Assembly (NCBI GenBank): GCA_963966185.1
Contig: CAWZYM010000158.1
Location: 246,001-310,000, forward strand
Reading direction: 5' to 3'
Length of the DNA: 64,000 bases
From: Rhabditoides inermis
Lineage: Eukaryota > Nematoda > Chromadorea > Rhabditida > Rhabditidae
Shown here: positions 12,358 to 23,124 of the stretch, in pieces
How positions within the stretch are numbered: the stretch's first letter is position 1
How the letters are laid out: each line of letters starts with the position of its first letter
Translations under genes and position numbers: made by a program
The notes under the pieces: generated by a model
What the model was told of the DNA's origin: nothing
The model's input: only the letters and a program-made list of their open reading frames with translations
Database searches by the model: none

Positions 12358-13803
12358 AACGTGCATGTCAGACGCACAACGACATCGCGCTGAAGCTGAT
12401 GAAGCTGTATCCGGCGCTCATCAACGATGTGCACGTCAGCGAGGAGTATTATGGTGGGAGAGGGGAGAGGGCGAGGGAGAATGAGAGATGATGAAACAGA
12501 ATGAGGATGAAAGAGAGACGAAGTCCTCTCCATTTCTCGTGATCTCAATGTGTACGGCAAGTGTCATAATTTCTGAAAAAACCTCGTTTCAAAACAATTC
12601 CAGTTAGATTTAGTTCTGTTTATTAGTTTATAGATAAAGTATGAAGAATACTGTTACTATGGTCATGCAATTTATTGTAGTGCCTTTCGTATGGTCGTGA
12701 ATTTAGTGCGCAATATTGAAGATTTTATGCATGTTGCGAATCAGAAATCACAAATCCTGTGCTCTTTCATTGTATGTATTTTCACACGAGCGTGCATGAT
12801 GTTAGAAATGAAACTTGTCTCTTTATACCCTAACCAACTGCGTAACTAATACAATATTGTCGGCAGAAAGGAGCAAAAATAAATGTATGTAATCTACCAT
12901 CTCACGGCATGACTGATGACTACAAACTACAGAATATTACTAAAAACACTCCTGAGCACATTGTCCAGGTTTAGAACGTGACGTTTTTTTCCAGGTCTGT
13001 CGCCGCTTCACCAAGCCATCGTCAACGAAGACGTGCGAATGGTGGCTACGCTATTACGAATGGGTGGGTCGTCTACGCTAGCTCGTCTACGAGTTTGGGT
13101 CCTACCACGTACATACAACTATGATACATAGTCACTACATACCATGACTGCAACGGGCATTGGAGAATAAGGGTTCGACTCCGAAGAGGGAGCCTGAAAA
13201 ACGGCTTCATAAGCAATATACGTACACTAGCTTGTGTACGTGTTTGGGACGTGCATACCCACTTTCTTTGTTTTTTTGTTCAGGCGCGGACGTGAACCAG
13301 CGCTGCTATGGCGCCTTCTTCGGAACAGATGATCAGGTGAATATTGTTGCGAATACACTGCAGATATGACGGAAGAGACAGACGTTTTGTCAAAGCAGGT
13401 GAAAGATAATAAGTTCGTTACTGATAAAACAAAACTGTTAGTGACAAAACAACAAGAAATCAGGTTAGACAGGGTCACCTACGAAACCATTATTCAAACT
13501 CGATACTCCAGAAATCGTCGCGAACGGATTCGCTGGAGCACGAATACGTCGAACTGAACGAAGACACCACGTATTCAGGGTGAGCAGAAGATACGTTTCA
13601 AGTCACTATGCGATACGTTTCTCGAATATTATGTATCGAACGTCACCTAACACCTAACCTTTTAAAATAACACTTTTTTGCGAATCTCTACTAAACATAC
13701 ACTAGTTAATAAAGAGTATTACCCTAGATTCTACTTCACTGTACACCTCGTTTACCATGACGTTGCACAGTTTGACGTATATCAGTGTAAACCAGACGAG
13801 TTC

Positions 13804-13864
<61 letters not shown>

Positions 13865-16112
13865 TTTATGAGATCACACCGGCCGCTTTCATACGGCAAA
13901 ATAGTCAATCACAAATGATCATAGACAAGCAAATGGAATAGTGGCTAGGCTAGACTGACTAACCTCGATACAGCAATCAGCACGTATCTATCATTAGGGA
14001 CCACAACGAGATTTTCTGATGTTTAATTGTGGTATTAGATTTGAAATAATAGTGTAGATAGTTCCAAGCTGATTTCAAAAATATATAATGTTCATAGGGT
14101 TCATTGTTCACGTTGCGCTCTAATTCCGCACGGGGCGCGCACATCCGAGCGCGCGCTCACACAGGGAAAGTGCGACAGAGGGCGGCTAGATCAAAGAACT
14201 GATGACGTCATAAACTGTGAAATTATGAATAAAATTGTTACTAACGGTATCAGTAAGATTTCTTTGATTGTAATCAATTAGTACTTGATAAAACACGAAT
14301 CTTACAACATAGTTTTTCATTACTTGTTTTGGGCGCTGGCGGCTAGATCAAAGAAATATGACGTCATTATATAACATTTACTCAATTTTCACTACTTTAC
14401 GGGGCACGTTTTCCCATAAATCAAATACCGTTGAAATCAGCGCGGAAGGGCGAATCGTTCTACGCTAATTACAACAAGTAACGTGTTCAGTCAGAAAATG
14501 TTACATGATTTCGACAGAAATTCTACGTGTCACGTTGTGGTCCCTAATCTATCATATCAGTCTGCACTTATAAACAACTTTTTTATAGCCTGCGCCAGAG
14601 CGATAGTTTTCGATCTACCTCGCTTGCAGTTCGAAATACGGTGCCCTAACCGTCTGCCTCTCTTGTTTTGCGCGCTATTGCCGAGAGCTGACTCTCCGTC
14701 TTCCTCTGATCTACCCCACAGCGCGCAACTTATTGCGAGCATCGAACTATACGCTGAATGCGAATATAACCATAACTTTCCCAAAATAGTACTTTGAAGA
14801 GATTTGGTAACACACCGAATAGACTACCCTTGAAATGCAAACAACGGCGGCGTGGCGGAATGGTTAGTGAGTTAGGAAATCGGAATTGACGATCGGTGGT
14901 TCTATCCTCGCTGCTGCCAGTGCTTTTGGCAGTGTAATATCTCGAGAGCAAAATCTTAACTGTTTTTTTTGTAATCCTGACAACAACAATGTTTTTGCAA
15001 AACCATGCAAATGAAGCAATAGAAGTTCTCGCATTTTTTTCATCCTATGAATGAGGCTGTATTCTGTGAGTTTTGCAATACGCTTGACAGTTGACCTTCC
15101 CGGATGTTGGAAACAGTACTCGGCGAATTTACATAATTACGTGAAATCTAGTTGTAGTGTATCGTGGCGATGATAAAAACTGCAAAAAAACACTGGCAGC
15201 AGCGAAGATAGAACCACCGATCGTCATTTCCGATTTCCTAACTCACTAATCATTCCGCCGCGCCGCTGTTGTTCGACAGATTGTTGTCGAGGGTAGTCTC
15301 GGTGCGTGGCCAAATCGTCGTTCAAGTACTATTTTGGGAAAGTTATGGTCATATTCGGATACAGCGTAAAAGTTGTGTATATGTGCTTGAATATATTTAA
15401 ATCGGCCACGACAAGTGCGTGGGCTGCCCGTGTTAGTCATACTAATCCCGTACCTGTCTGCAGGAACATGTACTTCGGTGAGTACCCCCTCTCATTCGCA
15501 GTCTCTCTTTCACAGGAGGAGTGCGTGCGACTACTCGTAGCGAGAAAGGTGCGTGAGCATCTTTGTTTGTTTGTTTTTTGTTACGTTTCACAGCAAAGTA
15601 TTAGCTACATCATTGTCGAGAACACATACTTGACCAGCAGTTGCCAGAAGAGCCAGAAGTGTTTCTTTGTTCACATTGTAATTGGTACGCTTTCCCTTTC
15701 CTTTCCATTTCGACCAAAAACAGATGAGGAAATGCCCCATTCGTTCATTTACTTGCTTTAGTGTTCTTTTTCCTTTCAGGCCCTTATAAACGCACAGGAC
15801 ACCAATGGCAACACTGCGGCCCACATCTGTGTAATTCATGAGAACATTGTGAGTGGTGATTTCGAAAAAATTATATTTAGTTCGACCTACATAATTACAC
15901 ACTTGTGACATTGGGTATGCCCTGAAATTGAATAAGAGGGAGATTGTACTCATGCCAGTCAGCTCCAGTTTTATTGATTGATTAGATTTGTTGCAGGCTA
16001 TGCTGCGTCTTTGCATCGAACTCGGGGCGTCTCTGCGAATACTCAACAAACAGAAGCTCACCCCACTCACACTAGCTGCGAAGATGGCGAAGAAAAGCGT
16101 GAGTAGTAGAAG

Positions 16113-16169
<57 letters not shown>

Positions 16170-19015
16170 GTTCAGATGTTCATCGAGCTGCTTGACTTGG
16201 CGGGCGAGGAGGTGTGGACGTTCGGTGACGCCTCCCAGGTGGGAGACGGGTGTGCAGTGGTGGAGGAGCGATGGAAATCACATTACACCACACTACAAGT
16301 TACTACCCCACATTACTAGCTGCCCTGTAGAAATTCGATGAAAACGGTGGAGTGAAGGTTGATACTTGCACCCTCTACCACACCCGTTCTCTCACGGGGC
16401 TCACGGGGGTCACGGAATTTTAAAAGCGGGGATCTCTGACGGGGCTTGAAGTCGGGGGGTCGTGGCGTCTTGAGAATCTATCTGAGGTGTGGAGTGTGGA
16501 CACTTCTTTCCAGACGGCATACCCGCTGGCCCGCATCGATACGATAGACGAGAACGGGGGTCAGATGGACGAGCAGAGCGCCCTCTCACTCGTGGTCTAC
16601 GGGGTGGGTTGGGGAGGATACTGTAATATGAATGCATACTGTAATTACAAATTTGTCTTCTGTATTTTTGTTCGGGTTGCAACGCATACGTTTCACAACG
16701 TGTATGAAGCAGAATGATCTTTAGCATCACTAATGTCTTTCTGGCCACAACACAACACTAGAGAGATGCAAACATACAATAAGAATGTTACAGGATCAGA
16801 ATGTTTCAGTAAACTGCAACTGCGGCTGTACAAATACTACATACAATAAAATGGCCGTACTTAAAATGCCGTATCCTTCCGTCTTTCAGGAGACGAAGGA
16901 GCACCTCGACCTGCTGGATGGGCTACTCGAGTCGATCGTGCAGGCCAAGTGGGACGCATACGCAAAGAGAGCGTCAGTCTTTATTCTCCATCACCATATT
17001 GTCTTTTCTTAATCTACAGTATACACTTTACAATCTTGTTTCAGTTGGATCAAGTCGACTCTTGCTTTCTCCGTCTACTACTTTTTCTTCTTCAATGCGT
17101 TCATGATGCGACCTTTCTCGATGACCACATATGTGCGTTTTTCACACATGTCTCTTCTTTGTTTACTTGTTTACATCATCGTTTAACTTACAGGAGATCA
17201 CATCGGGAATGATAGACGGGTACGGCAAGGAGAGACACAATTTGAGCACAACTCTGCCCGGTCAGAAGCAGACATCCATGGTGTACAACAATACACAGAC
17301 CGGAGAGGTATACGGTGGGTCAATCGTAGTTAACATATAACAAATTATGCTGAGATGTAACAATATTATCAGTTTAATGGTATCATATCTGTTAAACGTT
17401 AAACTTCACTAACTGAGAATTGCGAGTAAAGTATCGAAAACATTTGATACGAAGAACAGTGTGATGAACTTGAATGTCTTGAATGTGCTATTCGAGTCGG
17501 AAATAGAGTCGGCAATGTTGTGTGGGTTCAGACGAGAGAATGGCGTGGTGTCATCTGGCCTACCACAGCGACTACGCTGGATCGCCCTGGTACGACTGGC
17601 AGGATAGGGTAGGTGAAGGTGGAATAAATAATGATCATTGATACGGTGTACTACATATGTATGTGTTACACTGAAGTAACATGTTGTTAGGCAATGGTTC
17701 AAAGTTCAAACATTCTATGTTTGTGTTTCAGTCTCGTATGATCTCGGAGGCTGCTGTTGTGTTGATGATGATCATACAGACTATTCTGGATCTGAAGGAC
17801 ATCCGGGGGATGGGCAGGAAGAAGTGGTTTTACATCATGGTCAGACACATGCTTTCATGTTTTCATGATTTACCTTGGTTCTGTTAACACGGGCAGCCCA
17901 CGCACTTGTGGTGGCAGATTTTGATGTAATTAAGCACCTATACACAACTTTTTACGATGAATCCGAATATGACCATAACTTTTCCAAAATAGCACTTTGA
18001 AGGGGATTTGGCCCCGCACCGAATAGACTACCCTTGAAAACGACCTGTCAAACAACACCAGCGCGGCGGAATGGTTAGTGAGTTAGGAAATCGGAAATGA
18101 CGGTCGGTGGTTCTATCCTCGTTGCTGCCAGTGTTTTTTGCAGTGTAATTTACCGAGAGCAAAATCATGTTTATTGTAATATGTGGATATGTGGATACTC
18201 GCCCTCCGAAGTTCGTGACTCCGGCCGAGTACTGTTTCAAACAAACCGGGAAGGTCAACTGTCATGCGTGCCCTACAGCCTCATTCCTCATTCATAAGAT
18301 GTCCAAAATGCGAGAACTTCTATTGCTTCGGATGCATAAACAGTTATGATTTTGCTCTCGGTATATTACACTGCAAAAAACACTGGCAACAGCGAGGATA
18401 GAACCACCGACCGTCATTTCCAATTTTCTAACTCACTAACTATTCCGCCGCGCTGCTGTTGTTTGGCAGGTCGTTTTCAAGGGTAGTCTATTCGGTGCGG
18501 GGCCAAATCCCCTTCAAAGTGCTATTTTGAAAAAGTTATGGTCATATTCGGATTCAGCGTAAAAAGTTGTGTATAGGTGCTTAATTACATCAAAATCTTC
18601 CACCACAAGTGCGTGGGCTGTCCGTGTAAGTAGAGGTCAGACTCAACTTTTGGCACAACTCCCTCACAAATCAAGAATCAACCCCCTCAAGAAAAATCTC
18701 AGAACGGCCGCGCACTCTCAGAAAGATCCCCAGAAAGATCCTAGAAAGATCTCAGAACGCGCCCCACCCTCAGAAAGTGGTTTTTGTATCATAAAGCGGT
18801 TTTTGATACATAATCGAGTCTGACCTCGCCTTTACAAAGTTACGAATTTTAGTTTGAGATATAAGATCGAGTTAAGCGAGTCAATGAACCGCACAATCAC
18901 ATCTTGCTATTCCAGAAATCCTTCCCCGCCAAGTTAATCTACAAGTCGTCGTTCTTCCTGTTTCTCGCGATGGTACCGTGTCGACTGCTATGCGCCACTT
19001 CCAGGTACATCCACG

Positions 19016-19058
<43 letters not shown>

Positions 19059-21061
19059 CTCTCTCTCTCACAAACCTTCTTATTCTAGGATCTTCCTCAT
19101 TCTCGATAACACACTGGCTGTCATATCAGTCATTTGTACCACTCTTCATTTTCTCTATTACTGTCGGTGAGTTGATCATTTCTAGTTGTGCGTGAAAAAT
19201 GTTGTGCTAATCGTACGAGTTAATGAGAACTATCTAAGTAAGTAACTATTAGCGCTGTTTCATCCAGCGACGAGAAATGAATAATGATTGACGCAAAATT
19301 ATGTATAAAGTGCAAAACCAACATTGCAACATTCTCATGTTTTCATACTCACACAGTGACACGTATCTTCTGACAGAACATTGAACACAAACGTAAACAA
19401 CTACATACGTATTTCAGTGCGATCAAGTTCATCGGTCCGTTCGTGCTGATGGTCTACCGTATCATCACTGTCGACCTGAGTCGATTCTTCCTCATCTACT
19501 CCATTTTCCTCATCGGCTTCTCGCAATGTGAGTTGACAAACAAATAAACAATGAGGGTTTTTCAAAGAAAATAGGAGAACAGATAGTGGAACAAAATAGC
19601 TAGACATGCGACGGAATCCTGTTACGAGCTTTCAACCTGCATACAAACAAACAAGCCCCGTGCAGCGTTCAACCTGATCTTCACTGCGTGCGAGCGTGAG
19701 GAGAAGCGGCTGAAGGACGCGATCGCAGATCTGGAGGCGCAGGGTCTGCCAGTGCCCGACTCACTCACTTCCGAGGTAGCTTCCTCTAGTTTCTTTTCCT
19801 CTCCACTCGCTCTTTCGTTTATTTCTATTCTGTGTTTGACTAGTGGTACGCCCCCAAGATACGAATCAAGATAAATCAAAATGTCAATCGCAATCCCTTT
19901 TCCCCTCGTTCTTTCGGCATTCTATAAGCTTTTATCATCCGGATGTACAACAGAAGATTCACAGATTGATTTCCAGCTGCGTAATCCATTCGAGAATATC
20001 ATCGTGTCTCCGTGGGACGCCATGATTCGCATTTTCATCATGACCATTGGTGGGCGCATTATCTCTCATCTCTAATTTGTTTAGTTTGTTATTCTCATAT
20101 GTTTCTTGCCATGCACAGAGCGCATTGTCATATTGCAACAATGACATTCGCGGAGTTTTTTTTTTTGTTGAAAATGTTCAATCTTATTTTGTGCAGGCGA
20201 GTTCCTGATGCTGTACCGCCAACTCAACGCGTGCCCTTCTCACACGATGCGCGCACTCGGAAAGGTTGGATCCGTGGAGGGTCCGGATTTGAATTACCAG
20301 TTAATGAGTTAATCTGATAATCTGTTCAGGCGACGTTCCTGGTGTATGAGATGTGTGTCTCGATTCTGCAGTTCAATCTGCTCATCGCTATGATGACACG
20401 AACATACGAGGCTATATTCCAGACACAGAAAGAGTACAAGAGACAGGTGAGAGAAGAAAGGAGAAAATGAGAAAGATACATAATACCATATACCAACATA
20501 ATACTTACGTTTCGAACAGCTCTCATATAACATAACATGCTTTTCAATGGCACGTATGATGCGTCTTTTTTCACAATACACATGATACATGTTTTTAACG
20601 ACTTCAGCTCTTCAGCAGAAGAGTTCATTTCAGTGGGCGCAAGTGATTCTGATGCTCGAACTGTCCCTTTCACCCAAGGAGAGACTCATGTATCTACTCA
20701 AATACTCCAGACCGGTGCGAGATTGACTCATTTTTTATACAAGAGATGTGTTCTGCATAAAAATAAACATGGCAGATCATTCTCATTCTTCTTTCAGGTT
20801 GGCATCAACAAGAGAATGCGGAGTTTCGTGGTCAATCGCAAGCTAGATGTGAATAGATCTCATTTATGTATTATGTTTCGAGTTCTCTCTCTTTCATTCG
20901 TTTTTTTTTTGTTTTGTTACCTGTGTTTCCACTATACCGATCCATAAAATCAATCAATAATTACAGCCAAACAACATGGAAGAGCACGACATTCAAAAGA
21001 AGGAGGAGAAGAGGAAGAGGCAGATAGAGGAGAAGAAGGCACTGGCCAAGAGGAGGCAGAA

Positions 21062-21111
<50 letters not shown>

Positions 21112-21114
21112 AGG

Positions 21115-21205
<91 letters not shown>

Positions 21206-21324
21206 GCCTGCAGGACCAGATCCTACTGGGTGTGATTCGTCCGACGACGACTGCTGGTACGATGGGCGAGGACGGTCTGCGGAAGAGGAGCCACCTCCCG
21301 ACTACCACCATAGAAGCACTCTGA
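10884..21324 (+). CDS. TRPV-type cation channel B (complete)
   Basis: Complete paralogue of the channel at the left edge. About 32 exons run from the start at 10884 (MGSAAS, one base after a splice acceptor) to the stop at 21322-21324, encoding roughly 900 residues. In order: N-terminal region ([12 protein letters not shown]), a Lys/Gly-rich linker (11.47-11.72 kb), ankyrin repeats (12.2-16.2 kb, [23 protein letters not shown]), a pre-S1 helix ([10 protein letters not shown], 16.9 kb), S1 (17045-17131), an S1-S2 extracellular loop (17194-17608), S2-S4 (17741-19527), S5, and a pore with MTIGEF (19978-20262). S6 follows ([15 protein letters not shown], 20330-20446), then a TRP-box-like helix (WAQVILMLELSLS), a basic KKEEKRKRQIEEKK coiled stretch and a Thr-rich tail. 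Introns host two foldback elements (14.75-15.43 and 17.89-18.63 kb). A polyadenylation signal AATAAA lies at 21452. Exon 17532-17608 and the start of the 19978 exon are the weakest calls. Confidence 0.92.
11728..12115. repeat. long (CT)n-rich intron tract in TRPV-B
   Basis: Almost 400 bp of CT repeats with CCC, TTT and TAT interruptions fill most of the intron between the exon ending KLDERG and the exon starting AMGETLVG. It is the longest pyrimidine tract in the window. Confidence 0.92.
12296..12357. repeat. (CT)n intron tract in TRPV-B
   Basis: CT repeat filling most of a short intron (about 12280-12370) between the exons ending MQCSD and starting THNDIAL. Confidence 0.88.
13805..13861. 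repeat. (GA)n tract in a TRPV-B intron
   Basis: Pure GA repeat of about 56 bp in the large intron at 13581-15464. On the gene's sense strand it is complementary to the CT tracts of introns at 11.7 and 12.3 kb upstream and 19.0 kb downstream. Confidence 0.92.
14183..14367. repeat. two direct copies of a block ending in TGACGTCAT
   Basis: GGCGGCTAGATCAAAGAA is followed within a few bases by ATGACGTCAT at about 14184-14212, and again at about 14336-14366, in the TRPV-B intron. TGACGTCA is the full CRE (ATF/CREB) palindrome. The copies are about 150 bp apart in direct orientation. Confidence 0.7.
14583..14750 (-). repeat. dispersed repeat R1, copy 1 (TRPV-B intron)
   Basis: This 170-bp block is the reverse complement of 63670-63848 in a monooxygenase intron. 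Shared landmarks are GCGCAGACTATAGC-like ends, TTTTGCGCGCTATTGCCGAGAG and GATCTACCCCAC. It abuts the left arm of foldback element FB1. On its plus-oriented copy, TAGATCAGTGG resembles a Pol III box A, but I see no convincing box B, so SINE origin is uncertain. Confidence 0.75.
14846..14921 (+). other. tRNA-like sequence in the left arm of FB1
   Basis: Box-A-like TGGCGGAATGG and box-B-like GGTTCTATCC are spaced as in a tRNA. GGCGGCG at the 5' end can pair with TGCTGCC at the 3' end, including two G-T pairs, followed by A. The T stem is imperfect, so this is a degenerate or derived tRNA, not a functional gene. Confidence 0.65.
15194..15266 (-). other. tRNA-like sequence in the right arm of FB1
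   Basis: Inverted counterpart of 14846-14921 with a few substitutions (GGTTCTATCT, GGCGCGGCGGAATG). It reads toward the loop, so the two tRNA-like units of FB1 converge. Confidence 0.62.
16110..16168. repeat. (GA)n tract forming most of a TRPV-B intron
   Basis: The intron between the exon ending MAKKS (16098) and the exon starting MFIELLD (16176) is under 80 bp. It consists of GTGAGTAGTAG, GA repeats and CTGTTCAG. Confidence 0.9.
18060..18131 (+). other. tRNA-like sequence in the left arm of FB2
   Basis: Same tRNA-like unit as in FB1 (GCGGAATGG and GGTTCTATCC), reading toward the loop. Confidence 0.62.
18383..18456 (-). other. tRNA-like sequence in the right arm of FB2
   Basis: Inverted partner of the left-arm unit (GGCAACAGCGAGGATAGAACC on plus), also reading toward the loop. 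Confidence 0.62.
19021..19069. repeat. (CT)n tract in a short TRPV-B intron
   Basis: CT repeat occupying most of the intron between the exon ending CATSR (about 19012) and the exon starting IFLILDN (about 19090). Confidence 0.9.
21066..21204. repeat. (GA)n tract forming the last intron of TRPV-B
   Basis: The intron between the exon ending KKALAKRRQK (21062) and the last exon (21214) is GTAAAA, about 140 bp of GA repeats with GGG interruptions, and TTGCCTGCAG. Confidence 0.92.
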
Positions 21325-21451
21325 TTCAACATTCAAAGACAATCAAAGTGTTCCCACCACTAGTCACCGACCTGTACATTTTGCTTTGATTGTGATGTAT
21401 TGATCCTATAGCGTTTCTGGATAAACGATTGATTGTGACGTTGGTATTGTG

Positions 21452-21457
21452 AATAAA
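21452..21457 (+). terminator. polyadenylation signal of TRPV-B
   Basis: AATAAA 128 bases after the TRPV-B stop codon. The opposing gene's signal is only about 90 bases further right, so the two genes end tail to tail. Confidence 0.7.
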
Positions 21458-21543
21458 CTGAACAACCAAGCATCATAGAGTTGGAAAATGTATTGATTGT
21501 GTAAGTGACATGGACTAACGACAAAATGGCATGTTTGCGATCG

Positions 21544-21549
21544 TTTATT
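21544..21549 (-). terminator. polyadenylation signal of the secreted peptide gene
   Basis: AATAAA on the minus strand, about 40 bases after the stop codon at 21588-21590. Confidence 0.65.
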
Positions 21550-21587
21550 CATCATCTGTGTGTAATAATGCAATGTAGATTGAATCA

Positions 21588-21806
21588 TCAGTGTTTGTTC
21601 TCGGCAACTAGACGGCGTAAGACGTTTCGGATGGTGCGGAGCTCATCCAGGGACACCAACGGCTTCCCACCCTCGCTGCTGTCGCTGTCCTTCATGAGGT
21701 TCTTGAAGAATCTCCCCGGCCGGTGGTTGGGTCGACCGAGGGGCTGAGTCGCCGCCGAGAAACACATAAGACCACACACAACCAGAAGAACGAACAGGAA
21801 TTTCAT
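21588..21806 (-). CDS. small secreted peptide precursor (unknown family)
   Basis: A single-exon 72-residue reading frame. The N-terminus (MKFLFVLLVVCGLMCFSAA) is a clear signal peptide with cleavage likely after residue 18-20. The mature part is about 52 residues, starts near TQPLGRPNHRPGRFF, has an acidic Ser-rich middle (KDSDSSEGG) and ends in a Leu/Arg-rich amphipathic helix (LDELRTIRNVLRRLVAENKH). There are no cysteines after the signal. The start codon follows directly on TTGCTATTCAG, a spliced-leader acceptor or 5' UTR intron end, which supports it as a real gene. I recognise no family; a neuropeptide or hormone-like role is possible but unproven. The gene converges on TRPV-B. Confidence 0.75.
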   Translation of the reverse strand: MKFLFVLLVVCGLMCFSAATQPLGRPNHRPGRFFKNLMKDSDSSEGGKPLVSLDELRTIRNVLRRLVAENKH

Positions 21807-22414
21807 CTGAATAGCAAGATTAGATTGATATACAAATAAAGAACAAAATAAGAAATGTGAACGCAGTGCTTGTTGGATGTCTTTTATTGATACTGCATAA
21901 TGTAAACCGCCTTCTTGCATAATGTGTGTAACGTGTTGGTACACGTGTAGAAATATCGAAAATCGAATGATATTACAAATACAGATGTATTGATACATAG
22001 TTGAGATCACATATTCATGAAAAAAATAAAATGAGTATGACCTTATGTCTCAACCCTTTACTATTTTCCATAAAAAAACATATGTCCACGATTCTGTGAC
22101 CTTATGTTTACAAGGTAGCAAAAAGTCTACTAGGAAAATTACCTAATCAAGGGTATTGCTTATATGAAATATGTCCAAGTTTACATACGCGTAGTTTAGT
22201 CCGCATGTGTTAAACGGTCTTGAGCCACGTTCTTGTAATTAAAGTCGACTTGTCAGATATTGTTCTACACAGTATAGAGTGTACTACACGAATAGTTCTA
22301 CACGGCGAGACTGGAAGAGCACTGGGTGCAACACGGTGCTGGTGTGTAGAAAATGAGTTCACATTCCTACACAGTGTGTAGCATGTAGGTTTCTTGGACT
22401 GATTCTCGAATTGA

Positions 22415-22650
22415 GGCCGTTTACTGTAAGGCGATTGGGCGACGCCAAATAAGCATGTTGGAAGAGCACTAATGGGCGACGCGCGGATTCTCGATTGGAG
22501 GAAAAGAAGTCACAAAGCGAAAGCGAATTGAAGATTGAACGGCAAGACCCAAGACCGGAAGATAAGTACGTCACTGTTATCGATATCTGGAGCCGTTCAC
22601 TGTGAGACAATGAGGAAGAGCCGAATAAGCCTGTTGGAAGTGCACTAGTG
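22415..22650. repeat. pair of diverged direct repeats
   Basis: A unit near 22420 (GGCCGTTTACTGTAAGGCGA through AAATAAGCATGTTGGAAGAGCACTA) recurs near 22590 (GAGCCGTTCACTGTGAGACA through GAATAAGCCTGTTGGAAGTGCACTA). The spacing is about 170 bp and identity roughly 75-80% by eye. Confidence 0.65.
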
Positions 22651-22934
22651 GGAAAATCGCGGATTTCACGGATGGTGCATGGTGGATAAACCAGATTTCA
22701 CGGATGGTGGATAAACCATTACTATTACATCTATGGATAAACCATTATTATTCATCCTAATGGATCGACCGGGAGCAAGTTAATGGACGCGAGAAGTTTA
22801 AAAACGTTAGACGATAGAGGCAACGTGGTCCATGAGGCTCACGCGTTCGAAGATGGATCAAGGCCGCATACTCTATATGGAAAAAAAGAAGATTTTCGAA
22901 AGATGCTACCCACCGGATAAGGTTTTGCTACGTG

Positions 22935-22999
22935 ATGGGATTGTCCCCGGTCTGCGCGCACACTCCGCGAGTGTGCGCGCAGACCGGGTGCAATCCCAT
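22935..22999. repeat. near-perfect 31-bp inverted repeat (hairpin)
   Basis: Left arm 22935-22965 and right arm 22969-22999 are complementary except at two adjacent bases, separated only by CGC. The core CGGTCTGCGCGCACACTC is GC-rich in an otherwise AT-rich spacer. Confidence 0.92.
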
Positions 23000-23124
23000 A
23001 CACTACGAAATTTACGAACACCTATTTTACATATTCTGTTCATTTTCAGCATACAGTATATTTATGAAAAGAGATTGTATTTCATATAATTTTACGTGCT
23101 AGTTGTAGTTTACACACAAAATTT

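Larger units (their letters stand above)
14753..15434. mobile_element. foldback element FB1 with inward-facing tRNA-like sequences
   Basis: Inverted arms of about 250-300 bp flank a loop near 15000-15150. Both arms carry AACTTTCCCAAAATAG followed, further in, by a tRNA-like segment. The right end is ACAAGTGCGTGGGCTGCCCGTGT; the matching outer part of the left arm is missing where repeat R1 abuts. A second copy, with its loop in the opposite orientation, lies at 17887-18627 in the same gene. No transposase is encoded, so it is non-autonomous. Confidence 0.85.
17887..18627. mobile_element. foldback element FB2 with inward-facing tRNA-like sequences
   Basis: This is the complete copy of the FB1 family in another TRPV-B intron. 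Terminal inverted ends are ACACGGGCAGCCCACGCACT and its complement near 18605-18627, with one mismatch. Arms are about 300 bp; the loop at about 18180-18350 matches the FB1 loop in reverse complement. Tc1-like TA dinucleotides lie close to the ends, but the target duplication is not clear. Confidence 0.87.

Noticed and set aside
14846..15266. Functional tRNA-Leu or tRNA-Ser genes in FB1/FB2
   Set aside because: Box A/B and an acceptor stem are present, but the T stem mispairs and all copies lie in foldback arms, so they are tRNA-derived sequence.
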